Below are positions 8,212 through 17,243 of a stretch of 64,000 nt of DNA, piece after piece. How positions within the stretch are numbered: the first letter of the stretch is position 1; the number at the start of each line of letters is the position of its first letter. Source of the stretch: a virus. The notes under the pieces are model-generated. The model did not search any database. It was not told the DNA's origin and saw only the letters and a program-made list of their open reading frames with translations. The translations under genes were made by a program, and so were the position numbers. Location of the stretch: positions 1-64,000 of the IMG/VR virus record IMGVR_UViG_3300044766_000192; one strand, given 5' to 3'.

Positions 8212-11200
8212 ATGGTTGCCGTTGCCGAGCAACGTGTGAGCTTGCCGTTGCTTCGCGGCAGTGCTGAGGGCGCGGATTGTATGGCGTGCCCTTTCTCGCA
8301 CGAGGGTCAGCCGAATCGCCCCGTGTTCTCGGAGCATCCTGAGAAGCCGCTGTGGATCTTGATTGGCGAAGGCCCCGGCTTCAATGAAGTCCGTTTTGGT
8401 CGATGCTTCGTTGGAGCATCGGGCTCCGAGGTCGACAAGATTCTGACGAAGATCGGCCGCCCGCGCGAAGAGATCTACGTCGGCAACGCGACGCTTTGCG
8501 TTGATGGCTCAACAAATGTTCGACTCGGCGATGGTTCACTTGGGCGCATCGACCAACTCGTCAAGAGTCGATACTCAGGTTTGGTTCAATCAGTAGCGGC
8601 GGATGGAAGCGTCGTACTTCGCAGAGTGATCGGCTGGTACAGGAACAAGCGTGGTCTCCGTGAAATGCGCGAGGTCTCTACGCGAGGGGCTCAGCACACT
8701 GGTGGGCTCGGGCGGATTCATACGACGATGACCGAAGATCATCCCGTTTTGACCCCTGAGGGTTGGAAAGTAGCTGGAGAGCTGAATGGCGGATCGATCG
8801 CAACCGGCGATCTAGATCCAGGACACATTGGGCAACAGATCGCATACGGCACACTGCTAGGTGATGGAACGCTGCAACGAGGATCTCTCATCGTCCGTCA
8901 CGCCGTCGATCAAGCAGAGTACGCCATGCTCAAGGGGCAGGCGTTGTCTGGGATTGGCATTGGTTTGATCGAAGCGCCTCCGCACGGAAATCAGGTTCAA
9001 CGACAAGTCGGATTCAGAACTAAGGCTGGCTTGTGGGGGCATGCACTTCGATCTTCGTTCTATCCCGACGGAAAAAAACGAATCCCAAAAGAAGTCATCT
9101 CAAACGCGAGTATTTTGTTGTTTGCGATCTGGTATCTCGATGATGGCTCGATGAGCCATCGTGCCGAAAGTGGAAGAAAGCCGCGTGCAGAGATTTGCGG
9201 TGTGGCTTTTCCAGAAGAAGATCTGTTGGCGGCATCAGCCTCACTGAGATCTCTCGGCTTCGAGAACCGGGTTTATCGGGGGCGGATTCAGTTTGGTGTT
9301 GAAGCCTCTGCGAAATTCAGTCGAGCCATTGCTCGATTCGTTCCGCCGAGCATGAGCTACAAGTTGAGACCAGAGGATCGTGATCTATACGATCCGACCA
9401 CATTTCAGGCTGCGTCGGCCATTCCGTTTTTCGCTAAGGCTGATAGCGTTTTTGTGAGTCCGCGAGGGAAGCGTGAGCAGTCAGCGGTGTACTGCTTAGA
9501 AGTAGAGGATACGCACAACTTCATCACGCCAGCCGCAGTCATCCACAACTGCATCCCGAAGCCTGGCAGCACCGACGTTCACAGAAACCAAGCCGCAGCG
9601 GCGTGCAGAGAGCGAATGCAGCGAGAGCTGTCGCAGTTCCCCGGCATCCCGATCCTGACGCTCGGCGCTGTCGCTGCGCGCAGTGTCATCCCGAAAGAAG
9701 CGCTCGACGCGATCGATCCGCCAGATGTTCCTGAGTCTAAGCAAAAGCGCCAAAAGAAACGTCAGGGCGCCGAGACCGATGTCAAACAGAAGCGCGAAAA
9801 GCGGCTCGGCAAGCTGGAGCTGCTGGAGCTGCGAATCTTCAGGGAGCTGCTCGACTACCACAAGCGTGGGATCGCCGACGAGATCCGCCAGCGGTTCAAG
9901 AAGAAGGCGACGCACGCGCAGATCGAAGAGAGGCTAGAGCTTGAACGAGCGCGCCAGGGTATTGAGATCAAGGCCAAGGCCGACGCGCTGATCGAGCTGG
10001 AACAAGTCGAGGTCGAGAAGGCGAAGAAGCCCAAGAAGAAAAAGCCGATCAAGATCAGCGACATCGTGAGCACGTGTTTCGACGTCGACGTCGATGGCTC
10101 GGGTCTGCGCCCGGTGATTCCCGGGATTCATCCGGCGGCGCTACTACGCGGTGGCGGGCGCTCGATCGCCGGCAGTCATACGCCCGATCTCGCGTTCGTA
10201 AACCTGATGTACGACTTCGGCAAGATCGACGCGCTCGCTCGTGGCAAAGACGTTCGGCTCAAGCTCAACGTCGAGGTCGAAGGTCAAGACAGCGCCAAAG
10301 CTACGCGGCTATTCGTCGAGGCGATCCAACGGGCTTTCGACGAGGGCGAGGTAGCAATCGACCTTGAGACCTACGTCGATGATCCGTTGCGCCACCACGC
10401 ACTCATGGCCTACGTCGCGAAGATTCGCGCGATCGGCTTGGCAACGAAAGAGAAATCGATCTCGGTGCTCTGGGATCTGATCCAGCCGTGGGGGCTCTCG
10501 TACTTTCAGGCGATGCTGGCTACAGCCGACATCAAGATCGTCACCCAGAACGGGATCTACGATCGAACGGTCTTGCGCGCCAACGGCTACGAGATCTGCG
10601 GCGACAACTTCGAGGACACGCTGTACGCCCATCACTCGGCGTTTCCTGGTTGTGCGCACAACCTCCAGCAAATCACGGCGCAGTTCTTTGCCGTCTCACC
10701 GTGGAAGTGCTTGCAGGCTGATACAGCTGTTTTGCTGCCAGATCGCTCGACGATATCGATTCGCGAGGCAGTTCAACGGCGGATCCCGGAAGTCCTCTCC
10801 TATGAGGATGGGCAGATCGTTCCTAAACGGGTGCTTGGCTGGCACGAGGCGCGTGCTCCGGGTCAAGCGTGGGTCTCCATCAAGACTGAGCGCAGCGACG
10901 CGAAATACAATCGAGGGCTCATCGTTACTCCGAATCATAGGGTGATGACGCAACGAGGGCTTGTAGAAGCTCAAGAGCTGATCGCTGGGCAAGATCGAAT
11001 TGCAATTGATGAGCCACAACTATCGGACGATCAGATTTCAACGGCGATTGGAACGCTCTTAGGTGACTCAAGTGTGTTTGTCAGCCGTTCGTATCATCAT
11101 CGACCTTGGGAAGCCTCAAGAGCTAGTATTCGTGGTGGGCACGCCAACGAGGGGCTCCGCGATTGTAAGGCCGAATCGCTTGCGCTTGGGACCTCCGGGC

Positions 11201-14200
11201 AGTGTGTGCCTGCACATTCTCGCGTGTCGGGGGGCGTGACCATCAACGCTTCAAACTTCTACGCCTACGGTACAAGGTGGGCCTTTCAGTACATGCAGAT
11301 CGCAAAGCTCGTCTACGACGACGAGTGGAAGCGCCGAATCAAAGCCAAAGCGCTCGAAGTTCTTGGTCGTCGTGGGCTTGCCATGATGTACATGGACGAT
11401 GGTGACCTCCATAAGACCAAACAAACTATTGGGGCAGGTTTTGCGACGAACGGCTTTCCGCTAGAAGACGTTGAGCTGTTCGTTGGATGGTTGAAGGGCA
11501 AGTACGGGGAAGTTAGCATCTACAACTCGCGTGGGCCTTACGTGGCGATGTCGACCGTCGCGACTAAAAACATGCTTGAGGATCTTCGCGGGTTCATTCA
11601 CCCATCAGTCAAGTACAAGACCATTTTCGATGATCCATTCAAGCCCGTTATCAAAGGATATGGTGCTTACCACGCCGCGATTAGGTCTGTTGATCGGATT
11701 GATCGTGTGGCCTTGCGCAAGGGTCGTAGCTCACACGCAACTGACTATCGGTATTGCCTGTCCGTCGAGGATACGCAGCTATTCTATACGAACTACGGGC
11801 TTGTCTCGAACAGCGAGTTTCGCAACGCCGAGGAAGACACCGCGCGATTGCTTGCGTACAACGCCAAAGACACGGGCGCGACGCTCGCGATCAGGCCGGC
11901 GATCGAAATCGTCGTCAAGAAAAACGCGAACGAGCGGACCTACGCGATCGATCTAAAGATGGCCGAGATCGCGAGCCGCATGCACCGCGTCGGCATGCCG
12001 GTGTCGCGCGAGGTCAATTCCGAGCTGCTTACGACGTTCAGTAAGAACGTTGCCGAGGGCCGACAGCACGTCGAAGCTATCGCGAACGATCCGAAACTCC
12101 ATGAGGGAATCTTGCATCATCTCTCGTTGGAGCAAGCCAAGATCCAGCGCAAGGCCGACAGCATCGACTTCGAGGAACGCTACAATGCACGCCGCGGCAA
12201 GATTCTGACCGACGAAGCCAAAGGCAAATGGCGCTGGAAGATCTCGGCTGCCAAGCACGTCGCGGCGTTGCTTCAAGCGATCGGCGTGAACCTGCACCAA
12301 GTCACTAAGAACGGCTCGATCTCGACGAAGAAAGAGATCCTAGAGTCACTCGTTGACGTGCCGATCGTTCGTGATCTGCTCTTGTTCCGCGAAAACGACA
12401 AGCTCCTGTCAACGTTCATCTGGCAGATCTTCGATCGAACCGTCGATGGGAATATCATCCAGCACGGCTTCGCTGACGCCAACGATCGCATCCACCCGAT
12501 CTGGAACGTCCACAAGATCTCGGGCCGGTGGGCGAGCTACGAGCCCGTCGTCTCGAACGTCCCGAAGGCCAAGTACAAAAAGCTCGAAGGCGGCAAGCTC
12601 AAGCTCGTGCGGCCCAACTTGCGCCGACAGGTTCAGGTGACGCGCAAAGGTCGCAAGCTCGTTGGCTTCGATTTTTGCTTGGCGAAGGGAACCCTCGTTG
12701 ACACGCCGAACGGTCACACGCCGATCGAGAAGTTGAAAATCGGTGACCTCGTGTTCTCGTACAATCACGAAACGCAGCGTCCTGATTGCTCGCGCGTGTC
12801 ACAGCGCCTTTTCACCGGGATGCAGAAAACATTGAAGGTGATTCTCGACAATGGGGAGGAGGTTCGTTGCACAGCGAACCATCGGTGGCTAACGCGCAAG
12901 TATGGGTCTGGCCGAGCTGTCTTCGAGGTTGAAGCTAGCGATCTGAAGCCCGGAATGCGCCTGCTACCGTTGCGTCGAACGTATTCGGGCCCAGAACGAA
13001 GCTATGAGATCCTCTACTCGTATTCGGCATTCGAATACGTCAAGACGCATGTCGTTGTGGCAAAGGCACATCTTGGAGATCGGCCAAAGGGCCACGACAT
13101 CCACCACCGCAATGAGAACCCTAAAGACAATCGCCCAAGAAACCTCGAATACAAGCTCGAACATGATCATCTCGGTGAGCACAGCGCCTCCAATACCTCC
13201 GCTCAGTGGAAAGATCCGGCTACTCGCCAGAAGATGGTTGAGGGGATTTCAGCTTCGATCAAAGCACGTGGCGGTTATCACGGAGCCAACAACCCAAACT
13301 TTGGGAAGCGCACTGGTGAAGATGGTACGTGCCCGAATTGCGGAGCCGACACTTACTTCGGTGGAAAACACCCGAAGCGCTTCTGCTCTAAGCCTTGCTT
13401 CTACGAATTCAGGCGAACCAATCCTCGAAGGAGAGGTGAGAAATACGATGACCTTAACCACAAAGTGGTCGCCGTCATTGATGACGGGCTCGTCGTTCCT
13501 ACCTACGATATCGAAGTCGAGCGAGATCACAACTTCGCGCTAGCAGCCGGCGTTTTCGTCCATAACAGCCAACTTGAAGCTAGAAATCTTGCGTTGATCT
13601 CCGGCGACGAATTCTTGTGCAAGATCTTTGCAGAGGGCCGCGATATCCATACCGAATGCGCGCGAGTGATCTTCAAGGGCTTCGATCAACGTGAGGAGAA
13701 AGAGCGCAAACAGCTCCGCGATCTCACCAAGCAGATCGAATACGGAACCTTCTACGGTGGTAGCCCTGAGACCTGTTGGAAAGTCCTACTCAAAGATGGC
13801 CACAACGTCAAACTCGTCGATGTCGCTGCGTCGATCGGCACGCTTATGCGGCAGATGCCCGGGATCGTGCGTTGGCAGCGTCAGACTGTCGCCAAGGCGT
13901 CACTACCGCCGTTCACGATTCGCGATTTCGTGCTCGGGCGGCGCCGTGTATTCCCGATGGGTCAGGTTGATCCCAACGAGGCGTTGAATTTTGAGTCACA
14001 GGCGACCGCCGCTGCGATCATGGACACCGGCATGGCCGCGATGGACGCGCGGATTATCGATCAGGGCTACAAAGAGGTCGACTGCATCGTGCAGGTTCAC
14101 GACGCGGCGGTATACGAAGCGTGGGAAGATGATGCCGAAGACATCGCGCAAGACATCCATGAATGCTTCTCGCAGCAATACGAGCGCGATGGCCGGACGA

Positions 14201-14250
14201 TCCCCTACCCCGTCGATGTCAAGATCGGCGACTCGTGGGATCAGATGTAA
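8212..14250 (+). CDS. polA: UDG - exonuclease - family A DNA polymerase fusion with three inteins
   Basis: A 2012-aa precursor, about 996 aa after splicing. The N-terminal domain is a family 4/5-type uracil-DNA glycosylase with CMAC, motif GEGPGFNEVRFGRCFVGASG and a later Cys, which fits a 4Fe-4S enzyme. A charged linker follows. The 3'-5' exonuclease has VAIDLETYVD (Exo I), TQNGIYDRTVL (Exo II) and LLAYNAKDT (Exo III). The Pol A palm has motif A split by an intein (DF, then SQLEAR), a motif B region and motif C IVQVHDAAVYE. It is the likely replicative polymerase. UDG-Pol fusions are known in phages. Three inteins in one gene are exceptional. Confidence 0.93.
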   Translation: MVAVAEQRVSLPLLRGSAEGADCMACPFSHEGQPNRPVFSEHPEKPLWILIGEGPGFNEVRFGRCFVGASGSEVDKILTKIGRPREEIYVGNATLCVDGSTNVRLGDGSLGRIDQLVKSRYSGLVQSVAADGSVVLRRVIGWYRNKRGLREMREVSTRGAQHTGGLGRIHTTMTEDHPVLTPEGWKVAGELNGGSIATGDLDPGHIGQQIAYGTLLGDGTLQRGSLIVRHAVDQAEYAMLKGQALSGIGIGLIEAPPHGNQVQRQVGFRTKAGLWGHALRSSFYPDGKKRIPKEVISNASILLFAIWYLDDGSMSHRAESGRKPRAEICGVAFPEEDLLAASASLRSLGFENRVYRGRIQFGVEASAKFSRAIARFVPPSMSYKLRPEDRDLYDPTTFQAASAIPFFAKADSVFVSPRGKREQSAVYCLEVEDTHNFITPAAVIHNCIPKPGSTDVHRNQAAAACRERMQRELSQFPGIPILTLGAVAARSVIPKEALDAIDPPDVPESKQKRQKKRQGAETDVKQKREKRLGKLELLELRIFRELLDYHKRGIADEIRQRFKKKATHAQIEERLELERARQGIEIKAKADALIELEQVEVEKAKKPKKKKPIKISDIVSTCFDVDVDGSGLRPVIPGIHPAALLRGGGRSIAGSHTPDLAFVNLMYDFGKIDALARGKDVRLKLNVEVEGQDSAKATRLFVEAIQRAFDEGEVAIDLETYVDDPLRHHALMAYVAKIRAIGLATKEKSISVLWDLIQPWGLSYFQAMLATADIKIVTQNGIYDRTVLRANGYEICGDNFEDTLYAHHSAFPGCAHNLQQITAQFFAVSPWKCLQADTAVLLPDRSTISIREAVQRRIPEVLSYEDGQIVPKRVLGWHEARAPGQAWVSIKTERSDAKYNRGLIVTPNHRVMTQRGLVEAQELIAGQDRIAIDEPQLSDDQISTAIGTLLGDSSVFVSRSYHHRPWEASRASIRGGHANEGLRDCKAESLALGTSGQCVPAHSRVSGGVTINASNFYAYGTRWAFQYMQIAKLVYDDEWKRRIKAKALEVLGRRGLAMMYMDDGDLHKTKQTIGAGFATNGFPLEDVELFVGWLKGKYGEVSIYNSRGPYVAMSTVATKNMLEDLRGFIHPSVKYKTIFDDPFKPVIKGYGAYHAAIRSVDRIDRVALRKGRSSHATDYRYCLSVEDTQLFYTNYGLVSNSEFRNAEEDTARLLAYNAKDTGATLAIRPAIEIVVKKNANERTYAIDLKMAEIASRMHRVGMPVSREVNSELLTTFSKNVAEGRQHVEAIANDPKLHEGILHHLSLEQAKIQRKADSIDFEERYNARRGKILTDEAKGKWRWKISAAKHVAALLQAIGVNLHQVTKNGSISTKKEILESLVDVPIVRDLLLFRENDKLLSTFIWQIFDRTVDGNIIQHGFADANDRIHPIWNVHKISGRWASYEPVVSNVPKAKYKKLEGGKLKLVRPNLRRQVQVTRKGRKLVGFDFCLAKGTLVDTPNGHTPIEKLKIGDLVFSYNHETQRPDCSRVSQRLFTGMQKTLKVILDNGEEVRCTANHRWLTRKYGSGRAVFEVEASDLKPGMRLLPLRRTYSGPERSYEILYSYSAFEYVKTHVVVAKAHLGDRPKGHDIHHRNENPKDNRPRNLEYKLEHDHLGEHSASNTSAQWKDPATRQKMVEGISASIKARGGYHGANNPNFGKRTGEDGTCPNCGADTYFGGKHPKRFCSKPCFYEFRRTNPRRRGEKYDDLNHKVVAVIDDGLVVPTYDIEVERDHNFALAAGVFVHNSQLEARNLALISGDEFLCKIFAEGRDIHTECARVIFKGFDQREEKERKQLRDLTKQIEYGTFYGGSPETCWKVLLKDGHNVKLVDVAASIGTLMRQMPGIVRWQRQTVAKASLPPFTIRDFVLGRRRVFPMGQVDPNEALNFESQATAAAIMDTGMAAMDARIIDQGYKEVDCIVQVHDAAVYEAWEDDAEDIAQDIHECFSQQYERDGRTIPYPVDVKIGDSWDQM
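8497..9549 (+). mobile_element. LAGLIDADG intein in the UDG domain (351 aa)
   Basis: Residues 96-446 of the polymerase precursor. It starts CVDGSTNVRL, block B is TEDHPVLTPEG, the two endonuclease motifs are YGTLLGDGTL and IWYLDDGSMS, and it ends VEDTHNFITPAAVIHN before extein Cys. The +1 Cys, in spliced ATLCIPKPG, aligns with the conserved iron-sulfur Cys of family 4 glycosylases. The intein therefore sits at a cofactor ligand. Confidence 0.92.
10708..11811 (+). mobile_element. LAGLIDADG intein in the exonuclease domain (368 aa)
   Basis: Residues 833-1200 of the precursor. Block A is CLQADTAVLLPDRS, block B is IVTPNHRVMT, the endonuclease motifs are AIGTLLGDSSV and MMYMDDGDLH, and the end is LFYTNYGLVSN before Ser. 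Here the penultimate residue is Ser instead of His, an atypical but known variation. The spliced extein reads VSPWKSEFRN, as in other phage polymerases. Confidence 0.9.
12676..13566 (+). mobile_element. HNH-type intein in polymerase motif A (297 aa)
   Basis: Residues 1489-1785 of the precursor. It starts CLAKGTLVDTPNGHTPIEKL, block B is CTANHRWLT, and the end is DHNFALAAGVFVHN before Ser. Between the splicing blocks is an HNH endonuclease (IHHRNENPKDNRPRNLE) followed by a four-Cys zinc finger (CPNC, then CSKPC). This differs from the LAGLIDADG type of its two neighbours. It splits DF from SQLEAR, the catalytic Asp strand of polymerase motif A. Confidence 0.92.
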
Positions 14251-14254
14251 GCGG

Positions 14255-14294
14255 GCTAGCTGTCAGACCCCTCTGATACAGATTGAGCGTTGAG
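14255..14294 (+). promoter_or_regulatory. class I promoter, TGTCAGA type
   Basis: GCTAGCTGTCAGACC followed by TGATAC at 14274. The next ATG is 21 nt after the TGATAC, a slightly longer leader than at the other sites. It drives the small zinc protein and the UvrD-like helicase. Confidence 0.65.
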
Positions 14295-14432
14295 ATGATC
14301 TATTACCTTGACCTCCCTATTTTCGTGAAAGAAAAGCCACTGCGCTGCGTGAAGTGCAACGCAGTTCAGAACGAAGGCCGCTTCCTACCGTCGCATTGCT
14401 ATCGATGTGGCTGCAAAAAGTTGAGGCGCTAG
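14295..14432 (+). CDS. small zinc-ribbon protein, 45 aa
   Basis: MIYYLDLPIF start, then CVKC and, 18 residues later, CYRCGC, the spacing of a zinc ribbon, and a basic end (KKLRR). It is first in the transcript from the class I promoter and stops 1 nt before the helicase ATG. Function unknown. Confidence 0.6.
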   Translation: MIYYLDLPIFVKEKPLRCVKCNAVQNEGRFLPSHCYRCGCKKLRR

Positions 14433-14433
14433 C

Positions 14434-16956
14434 ATGGAGCTGACTTCAGAACAGCAAGCGATCGTCGCCTTCGTTGCAGCGAACAAAGGCAACCTCGTCA
14501 TCGAAGCGCTCGCCGGCACCGGCAAGACGTTTTGCTTGCTCGAAGCGCTGAATGTTCTGCCTCAGAAGTCCGCGCTCGTCTGCGCGTTCAACAAGCAGAT
14601 CGCCACCGAGATTCTTGGCAGGCTCCCAGTTCTGCCCCGAACACGCGTTGTTCACGTCAAGACGTTCCACGCGCAGGGTCTCGCGATCATCAAGAAGCAT
14701 TTTCCCGGTGTAAAGATCGGTGCAGAGGCGACGGAAGACATCATCAACACGGCTGGTACGACGCTCAAAACGCCCTTCAACGCGAAGCGCGCGGCTGTGA
14801 AGATCCTACGCCAGTGGAAAGAGCAGACGACGGCGCCGTTGCTGATCCCGACCGAAGAGGAGATCTTGGCGCTCGGGCTCGATCGAGATTTGTTCGGCCG
14901 CCTTGGCGACATCAACATCCAGGCGACGATCGATGCCGTGCGCCTCGGCTATCGATTGTCTCTAGAGACCAAGGCGCCCGAGACGATCGACTTTTGTGAC
15001 ATGGTGTGGTTGCCGATCGTCAAAGACCTCGCGCCGCCGTCGCGCTATCAGGCGATTCTCGTCGACGAACTACAAGACATCTCGCCGCCGCAGTTCGAGC
15101 TGATGCGCCGGCTTCTGATTCCCGGCGGTCGATTCATCGGCGTTGGTGATCGCAACCAATGCCATCCAGCTGGCGTGCTCATACAAACGACAGTCGGGCA
15201 AATACCGATTGAGCATCTCGATCCGAAACGACACAAGATCATCCCGTGGAATCGAAAGGCGCAACGCTCAACCGGCCAACGATCTTTCAAACTCGCATCG
15301 TGCCGATACGCGGGTGCCTTGCTGAAAGTTTCAACAATCGACCATTCTGTTGAAGTGACCCCCAATCACAAATTCCTTTGCCGCTGGGCGAAGCGGTCCG
15401 ACGTTTATATCACGTACATTATGCATCGTGCTGATCGTGGTTATCGAGTGGGTTGGTGCCAGCTATTCACAAAGGACAAGCACCTGCACTTCGTTACGCG
15501 ATGGCATCTTGAGCAAGCTGATGCTGCTTGGATAGTTGCTGTTCACGATACTCGTGAGAAAGCCTCGATCCATGAGAGCATTCTTGCTGCGAAATATGGT
15601 TTGTTCACCGCGACATTCAAGCCGGTTAATGCTCAGCGGCATCGTGAAGAAGCGGCTATCAAAAAGATCTTCGCTGGAGTTTCGCTTGTTGATCAACGCG
15701 ATCGGGCTCGGCGCTGTCTAACGGAGTACGGTCGAGATCTAGCCCTGCCGTTCTTTCCTAGACCGGGTAAGAATCCGCGAGATCACGATGGTCGGCCGAC
15801 TTACTTCATCACGCACGCGGCCAACTTAATTCCGGGTTTGATGACACTCCCTTTGCCTGATGGTCAAAATCGATGGACTTCGATTACCGGCGTCGAGCGT
15901 CGGATTTTCAAGGGTTTGATTTACTCACTAGATGTCGATATCGATCATAACTACTCAGCAGATGGATTGATCGTGATGAATAGCATTTACGGTTGGCGCG
16001 GTGCTGATGCGGATAAGGCTTTTCGATTTGCTAGGGAACAGTTCGGCGCCAAGTTCTTGCCGCTTACGACGTCGTTTCGTTGCTCGACGACCGTGGTTCA
16101 TGAGGCTCAGCAACGCGTGCCCGATCTCAAAGCGCACCCTGAAGCCGTGCCCGGTAGCGTCTCGCATGCGAGGCTATCGCAGCTGCCGCACCTGCTCGCG
16201 CGCGGCTACTCCGAGACGATCCATACGTTCATCTTGTCGCGCAACAACGCGGCGCTACTCGATGCCGCGATGTACCTGTGGCGCGAAAAGGTCTCGTTCC
16301 AGATCAACGCCGGGCGCGAGATCTTGGAGCCGCTGTACGGGATCATCGACGGACTACGCCTGACCTCGACCGACGATTTCAAGGTCAGCGTCGGGCAATG
16401 GCACGCTGCCGAGATGTTCCGCGCCGAGAGGTCTGGGTCAACAGCGTGGGCCGATCGCATCGACGAGCAGGCGAAGATGTTGCTCGCGACAGCAGGCTAC
16501 ACGGCGCCAAAGAAAATAAAGCAGCTATTCCAAGAGATGCTCAAGGCTAGCGGCTCGGGCGTGTTGTTGTCGACGGTGCACAAGGTCAAGGGCCTCGAAG
16601 CCGATCGCGTTTTCTTGCTCAAGCAGACGTTCGCGTGTGGTCGAGTAGTCGACGACGACGACGATCGCCCGCCACCGCAAGAAGAGATCAACATCGAATA
16701 CGTCGCGATCACGCGCGCTCGCGAGCACCTGACTTGGGTCGACATCGATCCGCAGGCTCGCGTCGTGGTCAATGCCGAGGACGAGCTTGACAGGCTGCCC
16801 GAATGCACCGACGGCCTATCGATAGGCGAGATCGGAGATCTCTTCGTCTACGCCGAGCGTCGAGCGCTGGAGCTGATGGAGAGCGATGAAGCGCTCGCCG
16901 ATCGCTGGATGGCCCGCGCCGAGATGTTGAACAAGGTGATGAAAGAGGCTCGATGA
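14434..16956 (+). CDS. UvrD/Rep-like SF1 helicase with intein
   Basis: 840-aa precursor, 566 aa spliced. Walker A is EALAGTGKTF (residues 24-33), the DExx box is VDELQD (about residue 210), motif III is VGDRNQ then, after the intein, SIYGWRGAD. Motif IV-like TTSFRCS, motif V STVHKVKGLEADRVF and motif VI NIEYVAITRAREHL are in order. It unwinds DNA 3'-5' in replication or repair. The helicase domains are compact, without the large 1B/2B inserts of UvrD. Its end overlaps the next gene (ATGA). Confidence 0.92.
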   Translation: MELTSEQQAIVAFVAANKGNLVIEALAGTGKTFCLLEALNVLPQKSALVCAFNKQIATEILGRLPVLPRTRVVHVKTFHAQGLAIIKKHFPGVKIGAEATEDIINTAGTTLKTPFNAKRAAVKILRQWKEQTTAPLLIPTEEEILALGLDRDLFGRLGDINIQATIDAVRLGYRLSLETKAPETIDFCDMVWLPIVKDLAPPSRYQAILVDELQDISPPQFELMRRLLIPGGRFIGVGDRNQCHPAGVLIQTTVGQIPIEHLDPKRHKIIPWNRKAQRSTGQRSFKLASCRYAGALLKVSTIDHSVEVTPNHKFLCRWAKRSDVYITYIMHRADRGYRVGWCQLFTKDKHLHFVTRWHLEQADAAWIVAVHDTREKASIHESILAAKYGLFTATFKPVNAQRHREEAAIKKIFAGVSLVDQRDRARRCLTEYGRDLALPFFPRPGKNPRDHDGRPTYFITHAANLIPGLMTLPLPDGQNRWTSITGVERRIFKGLIYSLDVDIDHNYSADGLIVMNSIYGWRGADADKAFRFAREQFGAKFLPLTTSFRCSTTVVHEAQQRVPDLKAHPEAVPGSVSHARLSQLPHLLARGYSETIHTFILSRNNAALLDAAMYLWREKVSFQINAGREILEPLYGIIDGLRLTSTDDFKVSVGQWHAAEMFRAERSGSTAWADRIDEQAKMLLATAGYTAPKKIKQLFQEMLKASGSGVLLSTVHKVKGLEADRVFLLKQTFACGRVVDDDDDRPPPQEEINIEYVAITRAREHLTWVDIDPQARVVVNAEDELDRLPECTDGLSIGEIGDLFVYAERRALELMESDEALADRWMARAEMLNKVMKEAR
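15160..15981 (+). mobile_element. intein in the UvrD-like helicase, no LAGLIDADG (274 aa)
   Basis: Residues 243-516. It begins CHPAGVLIQTTVG, block B is VTPNHKFLC, block F is YSLDVDIDHNYS and it ends DGLIVMN before Ser. The penultimate residue is Met, not His. Between blocks B and F there is no LAGLIDADG or HNH motif. A segment WIVAVHDTREKASIHESILA and AAKYGL is of unknown type. It may be a degenerate or unfamiliar endonuclease, or only a linker. Confidence 0.88.
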
Positions 16957-17213
16957 TGCAGGTAGAGATGAAGAACGGCCACTTGAACGGCCACTCGAAC
17001 GGCCACTCGACGAACGGATCAAACGGCCATGGCGGTCGTGACGATGGCCTGCACGAGCCTCAGATCGAGCTGTGCTGCAAGCGCTTGGGTCACGGCTCGT
17101 GGTGCAATCTGCCCGAGAAACATCCGGGCGTGTGCGGGGGCGCTGACCCGAGCTATGATGTGATCGAAGAACGCCCACCGCTCTGGCGAAAGCACAAAGG
17201 CCAGAAGCCCTAG
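16953..17213 (+). CDS. low-complexity NGH-repeat protein, 86 aa
   Basis: The first 30 residues repeat Asn-Gly-His units (NGHLNGHSNGHS, NGSNGHGG). The rest has five Cys (ELCCKRLGHGSWC and VCGG) and an end WRKHKGQKP. It is coupled to the helicase by an ATGA overlap. The His-rich arm could bind metal. Function unknown. Confidence 0.5.
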   Translation: MMQVEMKNGHLNGHSNGHSTNGSNGHGGRDDGLHEPQIELCCKRLGHGSWCNLPEKHPGVCGGADPSYDVIEERPPLWRKHKGQKP

Positions 17214-17243
17214 CTGTCAGAGCGGCGTGCTAGACGAGCGTTC
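17211..17243 (+). promoter_or_regulatory. class I promoter, TGTCAGA type
   Basis: TAGCTGTCAGAGC followed by TGCTAGACG, with GTG 16 nt after the TGC. It overlaps the stop codon of the preceding gene and precedes the Dam methylase. Confidence 0.7.
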
